35,116 nt of DNA, taken from assembly GCA_017436865.1 (NCBI GenBank), contig JAFSCH010000097.1, forward strand, positions 1-35,116. The letters run 5' to 3'. The translations under genes were made by a program, and so were the position numbers. Below are positions 23,051 through 31,787 of this stretch, piece after piece. The DNA comes from Lachnospiraceae bacterium. Its GTDB lineage: Bacteria > Bacillota > Clostridia > Lachnospirales > Lachnospiraceae. Numbering within the stretch: the stretch's first letter is position 1; the number at the start of each line of letters is the position of its first letter. The notes beneath the pieces were generated by a model. The model worked only from the letters and a program-made list of their open reading frames with translations, searched no databases and had not been told where the DNA came from.

Positions 23051-23093
23051 TGTATATCAACCGCTTGACATATATTATATGGACTGATAAAGT
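23051..23093 (+). promoter_or_regulatory. promoter with LacI-type operator, copy 2
   Basis: The operator TGTATATCAACCGCTTGACA (23051-23070) overlaps the -35 TTGACA (23065-23070). After 17 bases comes TGATAAAGT, an extended -10 with hexamer 23088-23093. A repressor bound here would block the promoter. This was the promoter of the ABC/sucrose phosphorylase operon, of which only remnants plus the GH32, repressor and fructokinase genes remain. The likely repressor is the LacI-family gene at 26070. Confidence 0.6.
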
Positions 23094-23104
23094 GTAGATG
23101 CAAG

Positions 23105-23118
23105 GTAGCTGTTCAGCA
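23105..23118 (+). repeat. isolated left-end sequence of the palindromic element
   Basis: GTAGCTGTTCAGCA differs from the left end of copy A (GTAACTGTTCAGCA) at one base. No internal hairpin or right end follows. It lies in the presumed 5' leader of the broken sugar-binding protein gene. Confidence 0.35.
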
Positions 23119-23172
23119 AGGAAGGTATTGAATTGGTTGCATTGTGAATTATTAAAAAGTGGAGGAAAAGGT

Positions 23173-23648
23173 ATGAAACTAAAAAAGTATTGGCGGTGTT
23201 TATGACAACTGCAATGACAGTGGGTATGTTAGCAGGATGTGGAGATGGAAAAGAAACAGCAGTGAATGAGCAAACGGAAGCGCAGCAAGCAGAAGTAAAA
23301 AGCGAAGAAACTACACAGACGACAGATGCTATAGAAAATTCTGACTTGTCAGGTGTACAGATTTCTTTTTTAAATACCAAGGGTGAGGTACAGACAGCAC
23401 TGGAAGAAATGGCAGAAGTTTTTAAAGAAGAGACAGGAATCGAAGTTGAGATTCTTGCATGTGGAACGGGTGAATCACCTTATACAAAAGTAACAAGTGC
23501 ATATAATTCTGGTACAGCGCCAACAATGGCAATGCTGGATAACACAGATATCGTTTCATTAGCAGAGGAATATGCGGTGGATTTATCAGCAGAGTCATGG
23601 GTTGCAGATTGTGAAGGTCAGACAATGAGTGTGAACGGAACTATTTGA
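23173..23648 (+). pseudogene. broken sugar ABC transporter binding lipoprotein
   Basis: A ribosome site (GGAGG) and an ATG at 23173 start the frame, but after MKLKK the frame is lost. The A-run at about 23180-23186 appears one base short; adding an A restores a lipoprotein signal leading to MLAGCGDGK. The rest reads as the N-terminal 130 residues of a family 1 solute-binding protein (SFLNTKGEVQTALEEMAEVF, ETGIEVEI, GTAPTMAMLDN). Similarity stops at about 23638, where the sequence joins the middle of a sucrose phosphorylase gene. The gene is thus frameshifted and truncated. The two permease genes expected to follow are absent. Confidence 0.85.
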
Positions 23649-24547
23649 CAACATTATGTCAGCATGGAGCATCCATGATTCGACTAGATGCATTTGCGTA
23701 TGCTACAAAGAAAGCAGGAACAAGCTGTTTCTTTATTGAACCAGATGTATGGGAATTTATAGAAGAATGTCAGGAAATTGTAGCTCCTTATGACGTTACT
23801 TTATTACCCGAAATACATGAGCATTATACCATGCAGACAAGAATTGCAGACAAGGATTATTTTGTTTATGATTTTGCACTTCCTATGCTTTTGATTAATG
23901 CGTTGTATTATGGAAAAACAGAGTACTTAAAGAATTGGTTATCCATTTGTCCAAGAAAGCAGTTTACAACGCTGGATACGCATGACGGAATCGGTGTTGT
24001 GGATGTAAAGGATTTGTTACCGGATGAAGAAATTGAACGTACGAAGGAAGATATTTTTAAGTTTGGGGCAAATGTAAAGAAGATTTATAATACAGCTGCA
24101 TATAATAATCTTGATATTTATCAGGTGAATTGCTCTTATTATTCTGCTTTAGGTGATGATGATGCAGCGTATTTGTTAGCTCGTGCGGTACAGTTTTTTG
24201 CACCTGGTATTCCACAGGTATACTATGTAGGCTTACTGGCTGGTAAAAACGATTTAAAACTTTTGGAAGAAACGAAGGTGGGACGTAATATTAACCGCCA
24301 TTATTATACGACAGAAGAGATAGAGGAAGAAGTAAAGCGTCCTGTAGTAAAAGAATTAATTCGTCTGATGGAATTCCGTAATACACATAAAGCATTTGAT
24401 GGAGCATTTGAACTTGAAACGTGTGGGGAAAAAGAATTGCATATTGTAAGAACATGTGGAGAAGAACGAGCAGAGCTTTTTGCAAATTTTGATACAAAAG
24501 AATTTACAATTACTTATAGTGAGAATGGGACTATAAAAACATTATAA
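23639..24547 (+). pseudogene. 3' part of sucrose phosphorylase (GH13)
   Basis: About 300 codons match the C-terminal part of sucrose phosphorylase, which is normally near 490 residues and converts sucrose and phosphate to glucose 1-phosphate and fructose. The nucleophile segment IRLDAFAY, the acid/base segment LLPEIHEHY and TTLDTHDGIGVVD are intact. The first third of the catalytic barrel is missing. The frame is joined out of phase to the sugar-binding protein fragment. A TTG at 23645 could start translation but has no ribosome site, and the product would lack barrel strands, so it is probably inactive. Confidence 0.85.
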
Positions 24548-24562
24548 ATAAAGGGATTTGCC

Positions 24563-26056
24563 ATGGAAAAAAGAATCGCTATAAAGCAGGAATATTTGAG
24601 CATTCCAATTAAGGTAGGAGAGCGTAATAAGCTTTTTGAGATCTTTATCGAGAAGGAAGATGAGAAAGAAAAACTTTTTGAATTTCAGATACCTATAGGT
24701 GAGACTGGAAAAAACGACTATGTAGGAGACTATGATGTATATTTACCAGTAAAGCAATTTATTGGGCAGACATTAATGCTACAAGGAGATATGCAGGAAG
24801 AGTTTTTGACTGCAGTTAGAAATGTTTCTAATCAGAAACATCAAGAAGAATCTTCACGTCCATTGCTTCATTTTACACCAGAAACTGGCTGGATGAATGA
24901 TCCGAATGGACTAGTATATAAAGATGGAGTATATCACCTTTATTTTCAATACAATCCTTTTCATATTCAATGGGAAAATATGTCATGGGGACATGCAGTA
25001 AGTACAGATTTATTGCATTGGGAACAGAAAGATACTGTTTTATTTCCAGATGAAACAGGAACCATGTTTTCAGGAAGTGGCATCGTAAACGAAAAGGGAA
25101 TGCTCGGGTTGCCACAAGAAGCGCTATTATTCTTTTATACGGCAGCAGGAAGTAGCAATATTTGGAGTAAGGGAAAAGATTTCGGGCAGTATATGGCTTA
25201 TAGTCTGGATGGTGGAAAAACGCTTGTTAAAACAAAGAAAGAAGTGTTAACAAGCGTATGTAAAGAGAATAGAGATCCTAAGGTGTTTTGGCATGAGGAA
25301 AGTAAAGCATATATTATGGTTTTGTGGTTAGAAAAGAATGACTTTGGAATCTTTCGTTCTATAGATTTAGAGAACTGGAATCAAACGGATAAAATTACAT
25401 TAGAACAAGGCTTTGAGTGTCCTGATTTGTTAAAGCTTTTTGACCAGGATGGCAAAGAACATTGGGTTTTCTGGAGTGCTGATGGATATTATTACTGGGG
25501 AGAATTTGACGGATATCAGTTTAAGACAACAGGAGAACGGCAGAAGGCATACATGAATGAAATTCCTTATGCAGCTCAAACATATTCTGGGACAGTAGGT
25601 CGAACGATTCAGATTCCATGGCTTCGTATTCCTAATACAGGGAAAAAATATACAGGAGCAATGGGATTACCAAGAGAACTTAGTGTATTGTGTAGAGAAG
25701 AAGAAAGACTGCTAAGGCAAAAACCAATAAGAGAAATAGAAGAGTGGAAAAAATCACATGCTCATATGGTATCAGAATATATGGATGAGAATATGCAAGT
25801 AAGCGTAATTTGTACGGATGATAAGAAATTTTCTGTTGATAAGAGCAATGCATGTAAAGGAAAGTATTGCTGGAAGATTGATAAGCTAAATGTAGCATAT
25901 GATATGGAAAAAGGTTTCTTTACGGTAGGAAATAAAACACTTATTATACCGCAAAATATAAGGGATTTTTTGTTTATAGTAGATGATGATATCTTTGAAG
26001 TAACAGCAGATTGTGATACAATAGTGGGAGTATTTTTATTGGCTGATCCTGATTAG
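24563..26056 (+). CDS. GH32 beta-fructosidase (sucrose/fructan hydrolase)
   Basis: This 497-residue cytoplasmic enzyme has no signal peptide and releases fructose from sucrose or short fructans. GH32 landmarks are all present: WMNDPNG with nucleophile D113, MFSGSG, the transition-state stabiliser D238 in NRDPKVF, and the acid/base E285 in FECPDL. About 95 residues precede the catalytic propeller and could be a small extra domain. The C-terminal beta-sandwich seems shorter than usual. AAAGGGA lies at an acceptable distance before the ATG. It follows the sucrose phosphorylase fragment by 15 bases and is 13 bases before the LacI gene. With phosphorylase lost, it is probably the remaining route for intracellular sucrose cleavage. 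Confidence 0.93.
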   Translation: MEKRIAIKQEYLSIPIKVGERNKLFEIFIEKEDEKEKLFEFQIPIGETGKNDYVGDYDVYLPVKQFIGQTLMLQGDMQEEFLTAVRNVSNQKHQEESSRPLLHFTPETGWMNDPNGLVYKDGVYHLYFQYNPFHIQWENMSWGHAVSTDLLHWEQKDTVLFPDETGTMFSGSGIVNEKGMLGLPQEALLFFYTAAGSSNIWSKGKDFGQYMAYSLDGGKTLVKTKKEVLTSVCKENRDPKVFWHEESKAYIMVLWLEKNDFGIFRSIDLENWNQTDKITLEQGFECPDLLKLFDQDGKEHWVFWSADGYYYWGEFDGYQFKTTGERQKAYMNEIPYAAQTYSGTVGRTIQIPWLRIPNTGKKYTGAMGLPRELSVLCREEERLLRQKPIREIEEWKKSHAHMVSEYMDENMQVSVICTDDKKFSVDKSNACKGKYCWKIDKLNVAYDMEKGFFTVGNKTLIIPQNIRDFLFIVDDDIFEVTADCDTIVGVFLLADPD

Positions 26057-26069
26057 GAGGTAATGAATT

Positions 26070-27047
26070 ATGGCGACATTAAAGGATGTGGCAAGAGAGA
26101 CTGGGCTGACAGTTAGTACAGTATCCCGCGTATTGAATAATAGAGGATATATCAGTGAACAAACAAGAGAAAATGTATATCGGGCCATGGAAAAACTTAA
26201 TTATCATCCTAATGAAGTTGCACGTTCTCTTTCAAAACAGACAACGAATACCATTGGTGTGATTGTTCCACATATAAAACATCCTTATTTTGCAGAGTTG
26301 ATTAGCAATTTAGAGAGTCAGGCATATCTTCATAAGCATAAAATTTTACTATTTAATTCCCAAGAAAAAAATGAAAAAGAATGGGAATATTTAGAAATGT
26401 GTTCTAGTAATCGAGTGGCCGGCATTATTCTTTGTAGTGGCACGGTAGGGGCTGAAAAATTTACAGGATTAAATGTGCCACTGGTTACAATAGAATGTAC
26501 TTTAGAGAATGGAACAGCTGCTGTTGAATGTGACAATAGACAAGGTGGGAAATTGGCTGCAAAGCATTTGATTGAATTAGGATGTAAGCAGTTAATACAT
26601 ATTAGTGGTGTTCATGGTAACGCTATGCCTGCGGATGATAGAGCTGCGGGATTTTGTGAAGTTTGTAAGCAAAAAGGAGTAGATTATAAAGTAGTTGATA
26701 CAGAAGCAGATCAATATAATAATCTGGAATATCATGAGATATTGGAGAGATTACTACAAGAGAATTCGGATACAGATGGTATCTTTGTTAGTAGTGATTT
26801 GATTGCAGCACAGCTATTGCAAGTATGTAAGAAACTTAATATTTCAGTGCCAGAGAAGTTGAAGATTGTGGGTTTTGATGATGTTAATATTGCATCACTT
26901 ACAACACCGCCAATTACAACGATTCACCAGCCTATTAAGGAAATGGCGAAGATGGCGATAGAGCTATTGATAAGTGCAGGTGAAGGAAATATTGTATCGA
27001 GTCGTACCATATTGCCGGTAGCGCTAGTGAAAAGAGAAACTACTTAG
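26070..27047 (+). CDS. LacI-family repressor of the sucrose/fructan genes
   Basis: The 325-residue protein has the classic LacI helix-turn-helix TLKDVARETGLTVSTVSRVL (residues 3-22), the hinge NEVARSLSKQ, and a periplasmic-binding-like sensor domain starting TIGVIVPHIKHPYF. It resembles ScrR-type sucrose repressors. GGAGG lies 9-14 bases before the ATG. It is co-transcribed with the GH32 gene (13 bases) and fructokinase (12 bases). The paired TCAACCG operators at 22920 and 23051 have the CG-centred form expected for this class. The ligand is inferred from neighbours. Confidence 0.9.
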   Translation: MATLKDVARETGLTVSTVSRVLNNRGYISEQTRENVYRAMEKLNYHPNEVARSLSKQTTNTIGVIVPHIKHPYFAELISNLESQAYLHKHKILLFNSQEKNEKEWEYLEMCSSNRVAGIILCSGTVGAEKFTGLNVPLVTIECTLENGTAAVECDNRQGGKLAAKHLIELGCKQLIHISGVHGNAMPADDRAAGFCEVCKQKGVDYKVVDTEADQYNNLEYHEILERLLQENSDTDGIFVSSDLIAAQLLQVCKKLNISVPEKLKIVGFDDVNIASLTTPPITTIHQPIKEMAKMAIELLISAGEGNIVSSRTILPVALVKRETT

Positions 27048-27059
27048 TTTGGAGAGCAT

Positions 27060-28028
27060 ATGAAAAAGAAATATGATGTAGTTGCATTAGGAGAGTTGTT
27101 AATTGATTTTACTGAGAATGGAATTAGTACGCAAGGGAATTCTGTTTTTGAGGCAAATCCAGGTGGGGCACCTTGTAATGTTCTGGCAATGTTGCAGAAA
27201 TTAGGACATGGTACAGCATTTCTTGGAAAAGTGGGCGATGATATATTTGGACATAGATTATGTAACGTACTTGACGAGGTTGGAATTGATAGAAGTGGAT
27301 TAATAATAGATAGGGAAGTACGCACTACGTTAGCTTTTGTTGAAACAAAACCAGATGGAGATAGGGACTTTTCTTTTTATCGTAATCCGGGGGCAGATAT
27401 GATGCTGCGAGAGGAAGAATTACAGGAAGACTTATTAAAAGAGGCGCGTATTTTTCATTTTGGAACTCTTTCTATGACACATGATCCTGTACGTTTGGCA
27501 ACAAAGAAAGCAATAAAAATTGCGAAGGAAGCAGGAGCAATTTTGTCATTTGATCCTAATTTAAGAGAGCCTTTGTGGGATTTCTTAGAAGATGCAAAGG
27601 AATGTGTGCGAGAAGGATTATCTGTTTGTGATATCCTAAAAATTTCGGATAATGAGATTCAATGGTTTACTGGAAAAGAAGATTACACAGAGGGAGTGCG
27701 AATGATACAGGAAGAGTATAAAATCCCTTTCATTCTGCTCTCAATGGGTAAAGAAGGAAGTCGTGCATATTATAAAGATCGCATAGTTGAAGTAAAGCCC
27801 TTTTTACAAGAAAATACAATAGAAACGACGGGTGCAGGTGATACGTTTGGAGGAGCTTGTCTGCACTATATTTTAGAGCATGGGTTATCTGATTTGCAGG
27901 AAGAACAGCTTAAAGAAATGCTGACATTCGCGAATGCAGCAGCTTCTATTATTACAACACGTAGAGGTGCATTGCGTGTTATGCCAACACAGATAGAAAT
28001 AGAACAATTAGTTCAACGCATGAAATAG
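27060..28028 (+). CDS. PfkB-family fructokinase
   Basis: This 322-residue ribokinase-family sugar kinase probably phosphorylates fructose to fructose 6-phosphate. Features are the N-terminal VVALGELLIDFTENG, the substrate loop NPGGAPCNV, RNPGADMML near residue 120, and the C-terminal signature TTGAGDTFGGA with the catalytic Asp near residue 260. GGAG precedes the ATG by 6-9 bases. It is the last gene of the sucrose operon and is followed by a terminator. Its presence supports a locus that yields free fructose. Confidence 0.93.
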   Translation: MKKKYDVVALGELLIDFTENGISTQGNSVFEANPGGAPCNVLAMLQKLGHGTAFLGKVGDDIFGHRLCNVLDEVGIDRSGLIIDREVRTTLAFVETKPDGDRDFSFYRNPGADMMLREEELQEDLLKEARIFHFGTLSMTHDPVRLATKKAIKIAKEAGAILSFDPNLREPLWDFLEDAKECVREGLSVCDILKISDNEIQWFTGKEDYTEGVRMIQEEYKIPFILLSMGKEGSRAYYKDRIVEVKPFLQENTIETTGAGDTFGGACLHYILEHGLSDLQEEQLKEMLTFANAAASIITTRRGALRVMPTQIEIEQLVQRMK

Positions 28029-28031
28029 CAG

Positions 28032-28084
28032 TCTGGCAGTATATCTATTTTAGTTATATGAGATATACTGCTAGATTTTTTTTG
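28032..28084 (+). terminator. intrinsic terminator of the sucrose operon
   Basis: TCTGGCAGTATATCT pairs with AGATATACTGCTAGA (one G-T pair), followed by a run of T. The 213 bases from here to the next gene are AT-rich and show no further feature that I can support. Confidence 0.85.
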
Positions 28085-28297
28085 GAGTATTAAAAACTGA
28101 CAATAAAACAAGGGTGATTGTACAAAGTGACGAATGACAATAAATAAAAGAAAATAATTATACAAAATATTGTAAAAAAACAAATTATAAGATATCATAT
28201 TAAATATAATAATTGAATTCTGTATTCTTTCGACGGAAAATTAGGAATGTTTAAAGTACATTTTTAATCCAAAAAATGCTTTGAGAGGAGAAATGAG

Positions 28298-29614
28298 ATG
28301 AAAAAGTATTCAAAATTATTTATTGCGTTCTTTTTATGTTTTCTTATGCTGACAGGATGCAATACAAGCAAGGAAGAAGCCAAGGTTTATTATTTGAATT
28401 TTAAACCGGAAGTAGCAGATGTATGGGAAGAAATTGCAGAACTATACACGCAAGAAACTGGGGTGGAAGTAAAGATACTTACGGCACCAAGTAATGGTAA
28501 CGCTCAAGCATTAAAAGCTGAAATTGCAAAAAGGGATGCTCCTACCATTTTCCAAATTAATGGACCAGTGGAATTTGAGGATTGGAAAAATTATTGTGTT
28601 GATTTAAGTGATACAGAATTGTATTCATGGTTAAAAGATAAGAGTATGGCAATATCGGATGAAACAGGAGTTTATGGTATGCCATACGTAGTAGAAGGAT
28701 ATGGAATTATTTATAACGATGCCATTATGCAGAAATATTTCTCATTGGCAAGTAGAAGCACGAAATATAAATCTATGGATGAAATAAATACATATGCCAA
28801 GTTAGAAGAAGTAGTAAAAGATATGACAGAACATAAAAATGAGCTGGGTATTCAGGGGGTATTTGGTTCAACTTCTTTCTTTAAAGGAGAAGACTGGAGA
28901 TGGCAGACACATTTAACAAATCTTCCAATTTATTATGAGTATAAGGATAAAGGGGTAAATGATTTAGAAACTATTGATTTTTCATATGGCAATAATATGA
29001 AAAAAATATTTGATTTATATTTAGATTATTCATGTACTCCTAAGTCAGAAGTTAAGAAAAAAACAGTAAATGATTCTATGGAAGAGTTCGCACTAGGTAA
29101 GTGTGCAATGGTACAAAATGGTAATTGGGCTTGGACACAGATTGCTTCCGTAAGCGGCAATACCGTTACAGAAGACAATTGTAAATATCTCCCAATCTAT
29201 ATTGGAGCAAAGGGAGAGGAAAACCAAGGGCTTTGTATTGGTACAGAGTGCTATATGTGTATTAATAATATGGTGAGTGAGGAATCTCAGCAGGCCTCTA
29301 TTGATTTTATAGAATGGCTTTATAGTTCAGATATAGGTAAAGACTATGTTACAAACAAACTTCAATTCATCACGGTGTTTAATACATTTAGTGATGAAGA
29401 AACACCATCGAATCCGTTGGCAAGACAGGTATCCCAGTATGTTAGTGATGAATCTCTTTCTTCTGTAAGTTGGAATTTTACTACATTTCCTAGTCAAGGA
29501 TATAAAGATAAGTTATCAGAACATTTGCTTATGTATATTAATGGGGAAATGGATTGGAGTGGAGTTAGTAAGTATGTTGTAGACCAGTGGAATGCTGAAA
29601 AAAGTGGAAAATAG
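28298..29614 (+). CDS. extracellular solute-binding lipoprotein (family 1)
   Basis: This 438-residue lipoprotein has a signal peptide ending in the lipobox LMLTGCN (Cys near residue 21). The fold of a family 1 solute-binding protein follows ([57 protein letters not shown]). Such proteins usually deliver sugars to an ABC transporter. Here no permease or ATPase gene is nearby. The next gene, 11 bases on, is a chemoreceptor, so the pair may work as a ligand receptor for chemotaxis. AGAGGAG precedes the ATG. The ligand cannot be told from sequence; its position after the sucrose locus hints at a sugar. Confidence 0.88.
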   Translation: MKKYSKLFIAFFLCFLMLTGCNTSKEEAKVYYLNFKPEVADVWEEIAELYTQETGVEVKILTAPSNGNAQALKAEIAKRDAPTIFQINGPVEFEDWKNYCVDLSDTELYSWLKDKSMAISDETGVYGMPYVVEGYGIIYNDAIMQKYFSLASRSTKYKSMDEINTYAKLEEVVKDMTEHKNELGIQGVFGSTSFFKGEDWRWQTHLTNLPIYYEYKDKGVNDLETIDFSYGNNMKKIFDLYLDYSCTPKSEVKKKTVNDSMEEFALGKCAMVQNGNWAWTQIASVSGNTVTEDNCKYLPIYIGAKGEENQGLCIGTECYMCINNMVSEESQQASIDFIEWLYSSDIGKDYVTNKLQFITVFNTFSDEETPSNPLARQVSQYVSDESLSSVSWNFTTFPSQGYKDKLSEHLLMYINGEMDWSGVSKYVVDQWNAEKSGK

Positions 29615-29625
29615 AGGAGGACGCT

Positions 29626-31308
29626 ATGAATAGTAAAGCTAAGGGACTTTCAATTGCAAATAAAGTAACGATGCTAATTGCCTGTACATCTATTACTTTG
29701 ATGGTTGCAATATTGGTTGTAGCATACATAATTAATAGTAAAAATATAATTGAATTATGCGAAAGTTATTTGTATGATACATGTATTTCAGCATCAGATA
29801 CCTTGTATGAAAGCTTTTTTGGAGAAGATGATCTGAGTGAATTACAGGTTCGCTTGGAATATATTTTGAATAACGTTGGTATTAATACGATGGATTCGAG
29901 TACCTGTTATTTAGTTGATTCACAGGGAACATATTTATATGCTAGAGATGATAGTTTATTAGGAACTGTGATTTCCAATAATGAAGTAGTACAAGAGGTA
30001 TTAAATACATTGGCTAATGGTAAGATAACCACAGCAGATGTTCGTCAGTGTGTTGTTGATGGAAAAGAAGTGTATATTTCTTTTATTTGTACCGTAAACG
30101 ATTGGATTTTGGTAGTACAGGCTGATAAAGATGATGTTATGAAGCCAATTACGACTATAAATATCTGGTGTATTTCTATAGGAATGATTTTACTGGTGGT
30201 ATCATTGGTAATTGGTATTATCTTTACACAGATTATCACAAAACCAATCAAGGTATTAACTTCTGTTATTAATGATATTTCTGAACTTAATATGTCTTCA
30301 GATAAGAAGATACCACATACAAAAGATGAGATTGGTACAATGGCACAGGCAGTAGAAACGATGAAAGAAACACTTTCTTCTATTGTTAATGAGTTAAACG
30401 ATATTTCAGGAGTTTTGGTAGATGATTCTAATAGCTTAGCTGAAATTTCGCAAAAGGTTAATGATGCTTCCTCTGAGAACTCAGCAACGAATCAAGAACT
30501 TGCGGCTAGTATGGAAACTACTTCTTCAGCAGCAAATTCTATGAATAATAGAATTCAGAATATCAATTCTACGATTTCAGATGTTGCTGATAAGATAGAC
30601 AACGGAACAGAACTTACGGGACAAGTTATGGAAAAGAGCATTGGCATTAAAGAAACAACGAAAAAAGCCAGTGAAGATACTATTAATCTGTTTGGAACAA
30701 TTCGAGAGTCATCGCAAGAAGCGATTCTTAGGGCTAGAGACGTGGAAAAGATTAATTCGCTTGCCAATACGATTCAAGATATTGCAGAACAGACAAATTT
30801 ACTTTCGCTAAATGCCTCTATTGAAGCGGCAAGAGCAGGTGATGCTGGAAGAGGATTTGCTGTAGTAGCAGATGAAATTTCTAAATTGGCTCATCAGACA
30901 ACGGATACAAGTTCTGGAATCTTGGTTATAGCAGAGCAGGTAAACGAATCCGTAGAAGTTCTTACGGATAGTCTTGTAAAAGTCTTAGACTTTATGAAGA
31001 ATAATGTAATGGGTGATTATGAAGACTTTATTAAGTCCAGTGATGAATATAGTGAAGCAACAGAAACAATTGAGCAGTTTATGAATAGTGCCAATGCGCA
31101 AATTAATGAAATCAGGTCAGATATTAATAGCATTGCAGGAATGATTTCGGGTATTAGTAGTAATATTAGTGAATGTTCTGTCGGAGTAAATGACATAGCG
31201 ATGAAGACAACCGATGTAGTAAGTCTGACGATAGAAACACATGAGAGAACAATGAACTGTAAGAACTTAGCAGAGAAGTTACGTGAGATTACATCAAGAT
31301 TTCATTAA
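29626..31308 (+). CDS. methyl-accepting chemotaxis protein
   Basis: This 560-residue transmembrane chemoreceptor has TM1 at about residues 17-39 and an extracellular sensor region at 40-176 with Cache-like character ([36 protein letters not shown]). TM2 lies at about 177-201, HAMP at about 202-257, and the cytoplasmic signalling coil reaches the C-terminus. The hairpin tip is well conserved ([20 protein letters not shown], then [11 protein letters not shown]). There is no C-terminal CheR pentapeptide. GAGGAGG precedes the ATG. It is co-transcribed with the solute-binding lipoprotein gene and followed by a terminator. Confidence 0.95.
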   Translation: MNSKAKGLSIANKVTMLIACTSITLMVAILVVAYIINSKNIIELCESYLYDTCISASDTLYESFFGEDDLSELQVRLEYILNNVGINTMDSSTCYLVDSQGTYLYARDDSLLGTVISNNEVVQEVLNTLANGKITTADVRQCVVDGKEVYISFICTVNDWILVVQADKDDVMKPITTINIWCISIGMILLVVSLVIGIIFTQIITKPIKVLTSVINDISELNMSSDKKIPHTKDEIGTMAQAVETMKETLSSIVNELNDISGVLVDDSNSLAEISQKVNDASSENSATNQELAASMETTSSAANSMNNRIQNINSTISDVADKIDNGTELTGQVMEKSIGIKETTKKASEDTINLFGTIRESSQEAILRARDVEKINSLANTIQDIAEQTNLLSLNASIEAARAGDAGRGFAVVADEISKLAHQTTDTSSGILVIAEQVNESVEVLTDSLVKVLDFMKNNVMGDYEDFIKSSDEYSEATETIEQFMNSANAQINEIRSDINSIAGMISGISSNISECSVGVNDIAMKTTDVVSLTIETHERTMNCKNLAEKLREITSRFH

Positions 31309-31323
31309 TGAATAAGTATGAAT

Positions 31324-31351
31324 GAGGCAGGATTATCCTGCCTCTGTTTTT
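31324..31351 (+). terminator. intrinsic terminator after the chemoreceptor gene
   Basis: GAGGCAGG and CCTGCCTC form a perfect 8-bp stem with a 5-base loop, followed by TGTTTTT. Confidence 0.85.
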
Positions 31352-31372
31352 CGGCACTTACCATATAAATGT

Positions 31373-31407
31373 TTGGCGTATTGTTTAAAAATACTATAAT
31401 TATAGTA
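31373..31407 (+). promoter_or_regulatory. promoter overlapping a 16-bp palindrome
   Basis: TTGGCG (31373-31378) and TATAAT (31395-31400) are 16 bases apart. The -10 lies inside the perfect palindrome TACTATAATTATAGTA (31392-31407), a possible operator. If used, it gives the transglutaminase gene a leader of about 380 bases containing repeat copy C and a terminator hairpin. Confidence 0.45.
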
Positions 31408-31484
31408 AAATTAATGGAATTATTTGTACAATTAAAACTATTCAGAATAAAAGGATAAAGACCGATATATTATATAGATTGTTA

Positions 31485-31617
31485 GTAACTATTCAACAGG
31501 AAGACGCATTTACTGCGTATTCCGTGAGAAGATGTAGTATGAATAAGCAAAAATCCATTTGCGAAGCAAATTTGGAATGGATTTTTGTATGTAATTATGA
31601 AGGAACTGAATAATTAC
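31485..31617. repeat. palindromic intergenic element, copy C (MITE-like)
   Basis: At 133 bp this copy has the same length as copy B and nearly the same sequence. The ends are GTAACTATTCAACAGG and GAACTGAATAATTAC. Hairpin one is GGAAGACGCA/TGCGTATTCC and hairpin two is CAAAAATCCAT/ATGGATTTTTG. The 8 bases outside each end, GATTGTTA and AATTATTA, agree at 6 of 8 positions, as a decayed target duplication would. Confidence 0.85.
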
Positions 31618-31654
31618 AATTATTATTATAACAGCATAAGGAGATGCTGTGAGT

Positions 31655-31717
31655 ATGCATGGATGCGTTATATTTGAAGGGTATGAGAATGTATTCTATG
31701 CATCGGGCAGAAGATAG
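31655..31717 (+). CDS. possible 20-residue leader peptide
   Basis: AAGGAG (31638-31643) is followed 11 bases later by an ATG opening MHGCVIFEGYENVFYASGRR and a TAG. The stop codon falls inside the loop of the terminator hairpin at 31702-31729. A short translated leader ending in a terminator loop could couple translation to termination. It could equally be chance; no run of regulatory codons is seen. Confidence 0.2.
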   Translation: MHGCVIFEGYENVFYASGRR

Positions 31718-31733
31718 GGGCTGCTCGATTTTT
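31702..31733 (+). terminator. terminator or attenuator before the transglutaminase gene
   Basis: ATCGGGCAG (31702-31710) pairs with CTGCTCGAT (31721-31729, one G-T pair), followed by TTTTT. It sits 55 bases before the transglutaminase start codon, so transcripts starting upstream must read through it. This fits attenuation; no known riboswitch was recognised in the leader. Confidence 0.6.
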
Positions 31734-31787
31734 GAGTGCGTGTTACACATGCTTTAGGGGAGTATAAGAGTCAAAGGAGGACCAATT

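Noticed and set aside
28200-28297. Flagellar sigma-28 promoter before the binding-protein and chemoreceptor genes
   Set aside because: TAAA-like and CGA-containing segments occur, but not with the expected spacing or a good -10.
31620-31787. Possible riboswitch upstream of the transglutaminase gene
   Set aside because: No conserved core of a known riboswitch class could be recognised; only a terminator hairpin is supported.
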